Assembly (NCBI GenBank): GCA_026168455.1
Contig: CM047425.1
Location: 26,901,058 to 26,965,057, forward strand
DNA from: Theocolax elegans
Lineage: Eukaryota > Arthropoda > Insecta > Hymenoptera > Cerocephalidae
DNA length: 64,000 nt
Direction: 5' to 3'
Part shown: piece after piece, positions 54,192-64,000 of the stretch
How positions within the stretch are numbered: position 1 is the first letter of the stretch
How the letters are laid out: each line of letters begins with the position of its first letter
Notes under the pieces: model-generated
Told to the model about the DNA's origin: nothing
The model's database searches: none
Seen by the model: only the letters and a program-made list of their open reading frames with translations
Position numbers and translations under genes: made by a program

Positions 54192-55700
54192 GGAAAACTT
54201 CCATGTCCACTAAGATTTGCATTAGATACTTGCTCGGTTTAAGCCACGTCTTTTTCCTTCTTTCTTCCACGTTTGCATTATCTCATATGTATTGTCTGCC
54301 TTTATAGAGTTATCCCACCTCGACTGCCACACTTCCTCAATTCCTTGCCATTTCAACCTTGCATTGTATTTTCTCTTCCATTCATTGCCTGGTAGAGGAT
54401 TCTCCACCGTCTGGTATGGGTAGTCCATGTATTTAAATTCTTTGTTCTTCCGTCTGTAATACATTCCTATTCTTTTTTCACATTCAGATCTATCGGCAAG
54501 TGACCCGTTATCATTGTGATGGACTCAGCCGAAGTGGTTCTATATGCTCCCGTTGTCTTCATTAGAGCAAATCTTTGTGACATTATGAGCTTTTTCTTTT
54601 GGACATTATTTGCGTGTTTGAACCATCCTGCTGCTGCGTACGTTATAATTGGTATATAATACCCCTTATCTATTATTCTAGAGAACGATAGCCCAAGCCC
54701 CATTCGTCTCTAGCTAATCTCGCTAACCTTGGAAGATTCCTCTGGTTTCATGGAGATCTCCGTGCATGATGCTGCCACACTTAGGCCTTGCCAAATGAAA
54801 CTCCCAGATATTTACTGGTTCCTCTCTTTAATTCTTGCCTTTATATTATCTTACTGGGTAACATTTTTCATGGAATGTTCCCTTGGCTAAAAGCATGCAC
54901 ATTTATCTGGTGCTGTTTCATTTGACCTTTTTTGCTCATTTCTCTATCATTGTCAATGCAGCTTGTCCTCTATTTCTAGTCTCTTCTGGAGTCCCTTCTA
55001 CTATTACTGCTGGTCATCTGCATAGACTATCGTCTCAGTCCTTCTCTCTCTAATGCGTGAAGTATTTCGTCGAATACTACGTTCATAAGATCAGCCCCAG
55101 TAATGAGCCCTGGGGATAACCTTTTGTCACATCTTTACTCGCAAAGTTGCACCTTCGGAAATGATTACTATTAAAAAAGGAATCGATAAAGATCCAAGTC
55201 TCCTAAGCTCGTATAGACCAATATGCCTTTTATCTATATTAGGCAAATACTGGAAGGACTGATAATCAGAAACTGGAAAAAGTAGTGGAACCCAGCCTTT
55301 CAGAATAAACAATACCGGCTCAGGAAGAAGAGATCCACAGAAGATGCGGATAGTCTATGTAGTTAATAAAGTGAAACAATCCAACAAGAAATTACCGTGT
55401 CATAATGTTTCTTGAACATAAAGGAGCATTTGATAACCGTTCTGGTGGCCGGGAGCTACTGGAATAGCTAAAAAGACAACATGAGATTGCCCCTGGAGAC
55501 TGTATGAATAATTAGGGATACCTCTGTAATAGGAAAGTTAATCATTTCCGAAGGTGGCCAACTCTTTGCGATGTAAAGATGTGACAAAAGGGTTATCCCA
55601 GGGCTCATTACTGGGGCTGATTCTTATGGAACGTAAGTTATTCGACGAATACTCACGCATTAGAGAGAGAAGGACATGAGCGATAGGTCTATGCAGATGA
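54192..55700. repeat. Inverted then direct indel-rich copies of ORF2 sequence
   Basis: 54192-55150 is the reverse complement of about 52816-53820; 55150-55700 is a direct copy of about 52450-52990. Both differ from the source mainly by single-base insertions and deletions every 10-30 bases, many in homopolymers, while flanking copies are clean. Reverse-strand open frames (54222-54464, 54467-54703) are pieces of the inverted ORF2. Confidence 0.92.
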
Positions 55701-56860
55701 CCAGGCAGTAATAGTAGAAGGAGACTCCAGAAGAGAACTAGAAATAAGAGGACAAGCTGCAATTGACATGATAGAGAAATGGAGCAAAAAGGTCAAAATG
55801 AAACATGCACCAGATAAATGTGGCATGCTTTTAGCCAAGGGAACATTCCATGAAAAATGTTACCCAGTAATTAATATAAAGGCAAGAGAATTAAAAGACA
55901 GGAACCAGTAAATATCTGGGAGTTTCATTTGGCAAAGGCCTAAGTGTGCAGCATCATGTCACGGAGATCTCCATGAAAACCAGAGGAATCTTCCAAAGGT
56001 TAGCGAGATTAGCTAGAGACGAATGGGGCTTGGGCTATCGTTCTCTAGAAATAATATATAAAGGGGTATATATACCAATTATAACGTACGCAGCAGCAGG
56101 ATGGTTCAAACACGCAAATAATGTCCAAAAGAAAAAGCTCATAATGTCACAAAGATTTGCTCTAATGAAGACAACGGGAGCATATAGAACCACTTCGGCT
56201 GAGTCCATCACAATGATAACGGGTCACTTGCCGATAGATCTGGAATGTGAAAAAAGAATAGGAATGTATTACATACGGAAGAACAAAGAATTTAAATACA
56301 TGGACTACACATACCAGACGGTGGAGAATCCTCTACCAGGCAATGAATGGAAGAGAAAATACAATGCAAGGTGTGAATTGGACAAGGAATTGAGGAAAGT
56401 GTGGCAGTCGAGGTGGGCTAACTCTATAAAGGGCAGACATACATATGAGATAATGCCAAACGTGGAAGAAAGAAGGAAAAAGACGTGGCTTAAACCGAGC
56501 AAGTATCTAATGCAAATTCTTAGTGGACATGGAAGTTTTCAAACTTTCAGAATGCGATTTAACTTTGTAGAATCAGACCTATGCAGCTGCGGAGAGACAG
56601 ACTCCCCGGAACATGTTATATGGAAATGCGTGAAGTACGAACAAATAAGACTAAAACACATGCAGGAGACAGAGGCAGGAATGAGAAACACAAAAGCCTT
56701 ATTGGAAACAATGGAAGGGATCGAGAGGCTGACAAGGATGACAAAAGAAATCTTACTCGCAAAGGATGCTACGGAAATTCTAGAAAGAGATTTAGTCGTA
56801 GACATAGTGGAAACTGAGGAAGAAGCGCAAACAGAAGAGTTAAGGGAAGAGAATGAGTGA
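55700..56860 (+). pseudogene. Second copy of the R1-clade ORF2 3' part
   Basis: Repeats about 52990-54135, again to the same final codons and stop; open from 55946. Differs by very few bases, for example one substitution near 56417 (aac tct context, gata to gcta). Together with 55150-55700 it duplicates the stretch including the TAG at 52747, so it is a copy of this very locus rather than of another element. Confidence 0.9.
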
Positions 56861-57661
56861 GTAGGTTAGGGAATATTCCAGAAAGTAGATAGACAAGAGA
56901 AAAAGAGAGAGAAAAAGGAAAAGCATAAGTGAGAAGGGAATGAAAGTGGTTAGGTTAGAAAGATTTCCATTGTAACTAACAAATGGAGGAATAGGAAAGG
57001 AAATAGATACAGAGGTAATCAAGATAGCTTATCATACTAGACAATAGGTAAACTAACACATTCTATTAGATAGAATATAACTGACGGGAATGAATGACGA
57101 TGAAAGAGGAAAAATGGCAATGGAGAGAAAGAAGAAAGAATGGAGATGAAAGATAAAGTTTGAAAGATAGTATGAAAGGGTATGAGAGTTAGGGAGAATG
57201 AGTGGACGCTAGGTAGGAACTCCTTTTTTTATAAAAGTAGATAGACAACAGCAAGAAACCAAATTAGGGTAGAAGAAGAAAGAAGAGGAAGAGAGAAGAA
57301 GGAAGACATTAGGAAGAAAGAAGAATAGAGTAGGAAGAGAAGGAAGAGAGAAGAAAGAAGTAGGAAAAATAGAAAGTCCTAGTCCCTAGTTCCCCAAAAA
57401 TAGAAAGGATAAAATAAAGTAAAAGGAATAAAAAATAAAAAATAAAACCGAAGCACAAGAGAGAACATAGAAAGAGTTGAATCGCAAGAAAAGGAAAAGA
57501 CAAATGCGAACTCTGGAAAGTTCCGTAGTCCAAAAACCGCCACAGTCTAAGATAAGGAAGACAAGTAGATAGCAAAAGAGACGTGACAAGGACGACCGCC
57601 GGTATGCCAGAGGCGAGGTACGGCGGCAATGATCGATGTGTTAGACAACGATCTAGCTCGG
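56861..57661 (+). other. Purine-rich 3' untranslated region of the R1-clade element
   Basis: Mostly A/G on the plus strand (gaagaaagaagaggaagaga and the like, 57260-57360), no coding content. The minus-strand frames here are pyrimidine-rich artefacts. Ends ctagctcgg before the poly(T) run. Confidence 0.7.
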
Positions 57662-57700
57662 TTTTTTTTTTTTTTTTTTTTTTTTTTATATATTCATGCT

Positions 57701-58528
57701 CGGCCTGGCGGTAGTGGTGCTGCAATCGACAAGTTAATTGAAGATGGTGAACGAGTTGCCAAATGGGCTCAAACCCACGGTCTTAAGCTTAACTATGCTA
57801 AAACTAAAGCCCTCCTTATAGGATCGGTGCAACAATTAAGGTTTATCGATAGAAATCAGCTACATCCCATCATAATAGATAACCATGAAATTCCGTTAGT
57901 AAATTCAGCACGAAATTTAGGTCTTATAATGAATGAAAATTTGCAATGGAATTCTCACGTAGCGGGTATTACTTCACGAGTTCATGGTGTCTTACATAAG
58001 CTACGAAATCGAGGAAATTTCTTCTCTTACGAAATGAGGAAAAAACTAGTAACATCACTTATCCTTCCTCATTTCGATTATGTTTGTGTAGTTTACAATG
58101 ACCTGCCTGATTATTTAAATTTAAAACTTCAGCGACTACTTAATATCTGCGTACGATATATTTTTAGATTAAAAAAGGATACCAGACTTAAGCCTTTTTA
58201 TAATAAACTTCATTGGTTACCTGTGAATGTGCGCCGGTTATATTTTCTCGGTTTACTTACGTACCAGGTCCTTACTACTAAGAAACCAGAATATATTTTA
58301 GCTTTATTACCACCGCCTAGTACTGAGGTACGCCGATCAGCTCGTGGAATTCATTCAAGCTTTGAACGCCCCCAAGCCATTACTAGTACATATCAAAATT
58401 CCTTTACTATTCTAGCTATGGACTTTTGGGACTCATTACCCCCAGAACTGCGTTTAAGTAAAACTTTAATTATTTTTAAAAGAAGATTGTATAGTTATTT
58501 AGTTGATAAGAGCGCCGAATTAGATTAA
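57701..58528 (+). pseudogene. CR1-like family A ORF2, last part: RT thumb and C-terminal domain
   Basis: Continues the host ORF2 directly after the target duplication: DKLIEDGERVAKWAQTHGL, LNYAKTKALLIGS, NSARNLGLIMNENLQWNSH, SYEMRKKLVTSLILPHFDY and LHWLPVNVRRLYFL, which are the usual post-YADD blocks of CR1-like ORF2 proteins. Open to the TAA-type end at 58528. The residues before 57701 in the open frame come from the poly(T) run and are not part of the protein. Confidence 0.88.
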
Positions 58529-58734
58529 GTATATTGTCATTTAGTTATTACACTTATTTGTCAAATTATCTTATTCATTCAGTTAATTATCGCTTTTTAT
58601 TTTTGTTAACAGCGTACTATTATTGTTATTTTTTCTCTCTTTAGTTGTATTTACATCTAATATGTAATTATTATATTCATTGCCTTAAGGTTAAACTAAA
58701 CCTAGGCATTAATAAATGCTTTTCAATCAATCTC
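58529..58734 (+). other. 3' UTR and (TCAA) tail of family A
   Basis: AT-rich UTR with AATAAA in cattaataaatgc and a short tail ttcaatcaatctcaatc, which passes directly into the TC tract. Confidence 0.65.
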
Positions 58735-59225
58735 AATCTCTTACCCATTCTCTATCTCTCTCCCTCACTCTCTCTCTCTGTCTCCCTAACTCTCCCTCTC
58801 TCTCCCTCACTCTCCCTCTCACTCCCTCACTCTCCCTCTCTCCCCCTCACACTCCCTCATTCTTACTCACTCTCTCCCTCTCACAGTCCCTCATTATTAC
58901 TCACTCTCACTCTCGCACTCCCTCGCTCTCCCTCAATCTTACTCGCTCCCACTCTCGCACTCTATCACTCTCTCTCTCTCTCTCTCATTCTCGCCCTCGC
59001 TCTCTATCTCCCATTCACTCTTTCTTATTCTCTCTCTCTTTCTCGCTATCTTTCATTCACTCTCTCTTATTCTCTCTCTTTCTCTCTATCTTTCATTCAC
59101 TCTCTCTTTGTCTCTATCTTTCATTCTCTCTCTCTTATTCTCTCTATCTTTCAATCTCTATCTTTCATTCTCTCTCTCTATCTTTCATTCTCTCTCTCTC
59201 TCTCTCTCTATCTCTTATTCTCTCT
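58735..59225. repeat. TC-rich low-complexity tract, about 490 bp
   Basis: ctctcc, ctcact and tctctcattc iterations without GA half. Open frames running through it into the next gene are artefacts. Confidence 0.95.
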
Positions 59226-60368
59226 TGTGGCGGGAGACTCACCAGGAAGGACTACACGGAGGTTTGTCCACAGTGTAACAAAATCACGCACGCGCACTGT
59301 TTTGACGTCGCGCTGGGCACCTCCGAGCGCCGCTGTTGCGCGTTGGCTCAGGCGAAAGCGCTAGTCGCGGCATCAACTGATGCGAGGGCGCCACCGCCTG
59401 GGTTGCCGCGACAATCGATGGAGACCTGTGCTACCGAGCTGGCGGCCACGCCCACTCCGTCTCCTTCCAGCGTCAAGCGCATAGCCTCGCCCAGCGAGAG
59501 TTGCTCCGGCCTATTCGAGCTGACGATCGGTGCCGGCGATATGGCGGCTTTGTTCGCCGAATTCGCGAGCCGTCTGGAAAGTAAGCTTGATAATACGGTT
59601 TTGCGCATTGAGTCCTCGATGCAGGGACTGGCCGGTGAGATTCGCGAGTTGGGAACGCGGGTTTCTATGATCGAGTCGTCGACAGAGGAGAGGTTGAACG
59701 GCGTGTCGGGCCACCTGGATGCCCTTGAAGCCGCGAACGAGGAGATTCGTAGCCAGATCAACGGTTTGCGGAGTTCGAGTCTGGGGACTGCCGCGCCTCA
59801 ATTTTTTGACGCGTGCGAAATACTTATCCGCGGTATTCCGTCAAATCTTGTTATTTCGGAAGGGGAAGCTCTGCAAAAAACTTTCGGAGCGCTTAAACTT
59901 CCCAGGGTTTCTTCCCAGATAATTGAGACTCGTCCCTGGCTTGTTCGGGACAGACTTAGCGGGAATAACTCTGATTCGGCTTATTGCCATATTGCGTGTT
60001 ATTTTGCGCTTTCTTCGACCTCTGCCGCAAAAAATAATTTTAAGAACGGAATCGTCGTCCGATTTTCATCGCCCTCCACTAGAGACCTTATTCTCGAGAG
60101 AGCGCGCCTTCTAAAGGGAGTCTCGGCGGATTCTCTTTTCGGTACGGGTGGATCTGGGGCGATTTATCTGCGTGCGTTATGGCCAAAACAGATCTTTGAA
60201 TTATTTTCTAAAGCGCTTCGCCGCTCCACTGAGTTAGGCTTCGCGAGGCCTCTAGTGAAGAACTTCACGGTCTTTATGCGTATTACCAAGGGAGGGCAAC
60301 TCTTCCCGATTCACTCAGAGGCAGACATTTCTACGATATCGTCACAGAATCCTCCCTCTCCGAAATAG
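59226..60368 (+). pseudogene. CR1-like family B ORF1, 5'-truncated
   Basis: Open from the edge of the TC tract to TAG 60366. It starts within a zinc finger (EVCPQCNKITHAHCF and a CC pair), followed by an Ala/Pro/Ser-rich linker, a coiled-coil stretch (GHLDALEAANEEIRSQINGL), FFDACEILIRGIP, and a C-terminal domain with FVIMR-like FTVFMRITKGGQLFPI. Same architecture as family A ORF1, but GC-rich codon use and low identity. No ATG before the finger; the 5' end was lost at the TC tract. Confidence 0.75.
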
Positions 60369-60371
60369 GGT

Positions 60372-60840
60372 TTGTCTGGCCAGGCATCATCTTCAACTAA
60401 CTCTTCATTCTCCATCTTTCATGCAAATATTAACAGACTAAAAACCCATTTTTCATCCATAGAATCATTAGTTTTACCTTCAAATCACGACATCATCGCT
60501 CTTTCCTCACTGAATATGACTCCTCAGACATGTTGGGCCTCCCGAACTATACTCTACATAGGTTAGATCGTGTTGGAAAGGAGGGGGGGGGGGTGTTGCG
60601 GCCTACATCAGGAGTAATCTTGAGGTTAGGCTCGTAGCTCACTCTGACCCTGTCTTTTCCAATTCCACGGAGTATATGATTTTTCAAATACGCAGTCAGA
60701 GTAGCTCGTTACTTTTTTGTGTAGTTTACAGGAGACCCTCAGCGACCTATCCATCGAATTTCTTTGATTCAGTAACACATTTCTTACACACCTGTGATCA
60801 GGTTGTCATTACCGGGGATTTTAACATTAATATGTGCAAG
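60372..60840 (+). pseudogene. CR1-like family B ORF2: endonuclease fragment fused to 3' UTR
   Basis: MSGQASSSTNSS then SIFHANINRLKTHF (catalytic Asn region), a frame change near 60515-60535, then GGGGVAAYIRSN after a run of G, STEYMIFQIRS, FCVVYRRPSATYPSNFFD and VVITGDFNINM. Directly after that, AT-rich UTR sequence starts: the rest of the endonuclease and the whole RT are deleted. Confidence 0.8.
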
Positions 60841-61037
60841 AAGGATGTTATTTTATTTTATTGTTATTTTATTTTATATATTGTACTATACTAATCTGTT
60901 ATATTTTTTATTTTATTCCGATCTCTATACTCCGATTTTATTGTTCTACTATTTATTGCGAAATGTAACTTATGTAACTTTTGTGTATACGGGGGTTTCC
61001 CCTAAAAATACCGAATAAAAGTATCAATCAATCAATC
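60841..61037 (+). other. 3' UTR and (TCAA)n tail of family B
   Basis: ttattttatt iterations, a cgggggtttcccc hairpin (about 60989-61003), AATAAA in accgaataaaag and a (tcaa)4 tail ending at the CT tract at 61038. Confidence 0.7.
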
Positions 61038-61062
61038 AATCTCTCTCTCTCTCTCTATCTCG

Positions 61063-61108
<46 letters not shown>

Positions 61109-61170
61109 GTCTCCCTATCTCTTCCTCTCACTGTCTCTCTCGCTCTGTCTCATTCTCTCTCACGCCAAGA
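61038..61170. repeat. TC tract joined to reverse copy of the dispersed (tccg) repeat
   Basis: Pure and interrupted CT iterations including ctatcagtctccctatctct, the complement of motifs in the GA halves of the blocks near 39.3-44.5 kb, then cacgccaagatgatg. Confidence 0.9.
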
Positions 61171-61470
61171 TGATGTTTGTCGGACGGACGGACGGACATT
61201 ATAATTTATCTTTTTTTTTTTTTAATATCACTTAGTAATCATAATAATAATTTTTTTGTCAGTAATATGAAGCATTAACTTATGTAACACATATTTATCA
61301 TAAAATATATATGTTGTAAGTATTTTTCGCAAGAATTGGGGAGTTTTTACAAAATCACTCAAAAAGATAACTTTAATATACTGTAGATATTAAAAAAAAA
61401 ACGATAAATTATAATGTCCGTCCGTCCGTCCGTCCGACAAACATCATCTTGGCGTGAGAGAGAATGATTT
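61143..61470. repeat. Inverted pair of the dispersed (tccg) repeat
   Basis: 61143-61390 is the reverse complement of about 39060-39310; 61391-61460 is a direct copy of about 39240-39310. The two tccg ends therefore face outward in a palindrome centred near 61390. Confidence 0.85.
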
Positions 61471-61879
61471 GATTTGATTTGATAAAAACTTTATTGGGCT
61501 ACGGGAATTAACCCCCAAAGTAGCACGAGTTGGTACAATAATGGTTAGCAAAATAATACAAAATAGTAGTAGTACGAAGTACGATAAAATAATGTAAAAT
61601 ATAAAATATAAAAGCATCTAGTTGACGCGTAACAAACATAAAATAAGATAGACTCGTCGAAACATGAACATAAAAATATAAAAATAGAGCGCAGAAAAAA
61701 TAAAACATAATCACAGACGTGGTATTAATACAATAATAGCGAAATTAAAACTACAACTGAAAGTGAAAGTGAAAGTGACGTCGCATGGTACGGTACAGCA
61801 GAATAGTCGCCAAAGTATAAGTTTAAGTTTAAGTTAGGAAGGCGAGAGAAGCAACGCCAAGACCCCGAACAGGCAACAC
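61467..61879 (-). other. 3' UTR and (CAAAT)n tail of family C
   Basis: On the minus strand the UTR after the ORF2 stop ends with CAATAAAG TTTTTATC and a short (CAAAT)3 tail (61467-61485), abutting gagagaatgatt of the neighbouring repeat. No coding content; the 68-codon minus frame at 61508-61714 has no domain. Confidence 0.65.
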
Positions 61880-63440
61880 CTACAATAAAGGGACAGACGG
61901 CTCAGTAATGCCCTCCGCGACAACGCGACTGGCCCAGGACCGACGGTCGACCTCAGATAGATGATCGATAAGGCGAGACTGGAATGATACGAAGTGTGCC
62001 ATGTCGAAGTGAGGGACGTGAAGATCGTTAAGAAGTTTGGAGTCTGTTATAAAAAAGGAGGCATTGAGGGCCTCAGTACGGGGTGGCCGATATGTGAGAG
62101 GACGAAAGGGAAGACGCGATGAAGAGCGAGAGTCAGGACGGGATCCGAAAAGGGTAAAGTGATGGTGGAGATAGGAAGGAGAGGAAGTCGCGAGAATTTT
62201 ATAGGCTAATGAAGCAATGAGATATGATCTTCTGAGGCCAACCGACAGCCAGCCCAGTTTCAGCCTAAACGGCGTCACGTGTTCCATCCTGGGGATATTG
62301 CCCCAGACGAAGCGCACACAAGCGTTCTGTAATCTTTGCAATTTGAGATCGCGCGTACGGTCCACGTCATTATAGGCGGCACACATGTAGTCGAAATAAG
62401 GCCACGCCAAACTCTCGACCAGGGCTTTACGCGATTTCCTGGAGACCGCACGTTTATAAAATCTTAGTGAGACAGAGCGAGAGAGAGTGAGAAGAAGAGA
62501 TAGGGAGACAGATAGAGAGAGAGAGAATGAGAGAGATAATATGAGAGAGAATATGAGAGAGAATGAAAGATAGAGAAAGGGAGAGAGAGAGAGATTGAGA
62601 GATAGAGAGGGAGAGAGAGATAGAGAGAGAGAGAGAATGAGAGAGAGAGATTGATTGATTGATTGATTGAAAGTTCCTCTGTCATCGACAACAGCTTGAG
62701 ATCTACCTTCAAGATAGTAAAAAAACCACTTAAGAACTGTATCTGAACAACCTACGTTCCTCAACTTACGAAGAAGAATATCATGGGGGATCACATCAAA
62801 GGCCTTAGAGAAATCGAATAGTATGAGAATAGTGATCATGCGCTTATCTGCAGCCTCACGGACATCCTCTAATACTCCAAGTAGGGCAGTCTGTGTACTG
62901 TGGCCCTTTCGAAAACCCGATTGCCGGCAAAATAAAATATTATTATCTTCAAGGTGACGTATGAGCTGATTTGCAACAACTTTTTCAAGAATTTTGGAAA
63001 ATTCAGGTAATAAAGCAATCGGCCGTGTATCAGCAGGAGATACAGGATTTTTAATTTTTGCTAGGGGTCTCAGGATCGCCTGTTTCCACCTAGTCGGAAA
63101 AATACCGTCACTTAAAGATTTATTAATGATCTGAACTAAAATTGGGAGAATTTCGGGCAAAAGAAGTTTAATCATAGCTCTAGAAATATTATCTACTCCT
63201 GCTGATTTCGAGTTGGAATCTCTGAACATGCTGCCCACCTCTCTTATAGATATCGAATGAAATTCAAAAATTGAGGTTAATTTTGCATTCAAAGGTAGGT
63301 TTAGAGTGTTTATTAATGAGGTGTCGCATAGTGGTGGAGCAACCGAGGCAATGGACGAATAAAACGAATTGAGATCATCGAGAGGAAAGAGTGAAGCAGG
63401 AGATGGCAGCGAATACTGGGAAAGGCCAAGACTCCTCAGA
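61880..63440 (-). pseudogene. CR1-like family C ORF2: RT with catalytic core replaced by TC tract
   Basis: Reads leftwards. GVDNISRAMIKLLLPEIL, ADTRPIALLPEFSKILEK, QSGFRKGHSTQTAL and ILFDFSKAFDVIPHDIL (motif A) are followed by FFYYLEGRSQAVVDDRGT, where the frame runs into (TCAA)n and TC repeats (62466-62670). After the tract the post-RT blocks resume in the same frame: SRKSRKALVESLAWPYFDYM, LGWLSVGLRRSYLIASLAY and a C-terminal region to 61880. Motifs B and C (YADD) are missing. The open frame across the tract is fortuitous. Confidence 0.85.
62466..62670. repeat. GA-rich tract with (TTGA)n inside family C RT
   Basis: On plus: GA iterations followed by gattgattgattgattga (about 62649-62667). 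On minus this is (TCAA)n followed by TC iterations, the same order as at the 3' tails of families A and B. Confidence 0.92.
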
Positions 63441-63999
63441 ACTCTATTCTTTCCTCTATAAATTTATTTTTGGAGATGCTGATCTTATTAGAAACTAGGT
63501 TCCTTAAAAGTCGAAATTTAGATATTGCGTTAGGGTGAGTCGTAAGTCTAGCTACCTTATACGCCTTGTCTCTTTGGTGCATTAGTTGTCTAATTTCAGT
63601 GGAAACCCAGGGCCTGGCTTTAGCCGGAAAGGGTTTAGTAAATTTGGGAGAGTGCTTGTCGTATGAAGCAATCAGGGCATTTTCTAACTGAATTACTTGA
63701 TCGTCGAGATTAGTGAAAAGTGAAGGAGCATTTGATGAAATTGTTAATGTTAATTGGTCGACTGTGGGTTTTGCTTCGAAAAACTCTAAAAATTGAGAGA
63801 ATGATTGTTTTAGGTTTTGTAGTGATATTGAGCGCAGATTTCTAAAAGAAGATATCGTCAAAGGCAATTTAGGTTTAGACAGCTTAAGGGTTAATTCGAT
63901 GCGGTCGTGGCCAGCTATAAAAGGAGCTGGTGATTTATTATAACCCTTTATAATATCTACGCTATTAATAATAAAAAAATCGATCCAGGTGTGTGCCAT
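63436..63999 (-). pseudogene. CR1-like family C ORF2: end of endonuclease and linker, cut by window edge
   Basis: HTWIDFFIIN and IAGHDRIELTLKL are the last blocks of an APE-type endonuclease; the rest is the linker to the RT (KARPWVSTEIRQLMHQRDKAY). The frame shifts at about 63440, after which RVLRSLGLSQ leads into the RT. The 5' part lies beyond the right window edge. Confidence 0.8.
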
Positions 64000-64000
64000 T

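Larger units (their letters stand above)
48607..57685 (+). mobile_element. R1-clade non-LTR retrotransposon inserted in family A ORF2
   Basis: About 9 kb including local duplications. It is flanked by ttatatatccatgct (48592-48606) and ttatatattcatgct (57686-57700), a 15-base target duplication with one mismatch that sits between motif C and the following part of the host ORF2. Contains a GC-richer 5' region, ORF1, ORF2 and a purine-rich 3' region ending in a poly(T) run (57662-57687). Because R1-clade elements often insert specifically, note that this target is just transposon sequence. Confidence 0.85.

Noticed and set aside
57309..57725. 138-codon minus-strand frame rich in Phe/Leu/Ser with a poly-Lys start
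   Set aside because: Complement of the purine-rich 3' UTR and the poly(T) run.
58716..60368. One 550-codon frame through the TC tract into family B ORF1
   Set aside because: The first 170 codons are microsatellite; the real ORF1 part starts at about 59226.

Overview
The window reads as a transposon graveyard in an AT-rich animal nuclear genome, most likely an insect and plausibly a hymenopteran. The reasons are an R1-clade non-LTR retrotransposon (QEPY endonuclease motif), CR1-like elements, a Ty3/Gypsy element, hAT and Penelope-like elements and Maverick/Polinton genes, often nested or broken. I saw no host gene, tRNA or rRNA that I could support. The species assignment is inference.

Layout. 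1-5438: a minus-strand Ty3/Gypsy element (gag, protease, RT cut by the left window edge), whose LTR, leader and gag start are repeated in a 1,409-bp tandem duplication. 5439-7187: A/T-rich simple sequence, then a second, 1.14-kb LTR with a primer-binding remnant but no body. 8421-16067: a plus-strand Maverick/Polinton gene block: packaging ATPase, pX-like protein, poly-Q protein, integrase, minor capsid remnant, basic core-like protein, major capsid protein, a conserved DIQ-type protein, adenain-like protease and an orphan last gene. ATPase, integrase, major capsid protein and DIQ protein are open; the others are damaged. 16580-18716: three kinds of tandem repeats. 18720-20210: a Penelope-like element with a GIY-YIG domain, its RT core deleted, ending in a hammerhead-like motif. 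20700-21877: a foldback element with about 0.5-kb inverted arms. 21992-27247: a broken protein-primed family B DNA polymerase gene preceded by an array of small phase-1 exons that encode acidic, SIM-like peptides.

27568-34842: a hAT element carrying a 104-bp MITE with a perfect 8-bp target duplication and a 1.46-kb solo LTR, its 3' half tandemly duplicated (2,781 bp). 34877-37245: a second, divergent Maverick fragment with the same gene order (capsid end, DIQ protein, protease, orphan gene). 36831-46560: two overlapping tandem duplications (about 2.9 and 2.5 kb) containing 46-bp minisatellites, GA/TC hairpin blocks and the ORF1 of a CR1-like element (family A). 46537-58528: ORF2 of that element, split by a 9-kb R1-clade element with a 15-bp target duplication. 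The R1 copy carries a 233-bp triplication and a 1.5-kb inverted, indel-rich patch that looks like unpolished long-read sequence. 58529-64000: TC tracts and two more deleted CR1-like elements (family B on plus, family C on minus).

The Maverick genes together would encode integration, protein-primed replication and a virion-like particle (ATPase, capsid proteins, maturation protease). Neither copy is complete here. Most other elements are non-autonomous because the catalytic part was lost while the ends remain. Several near-identical tandem copies raise the question of assembly duplication, which read depth would settle.
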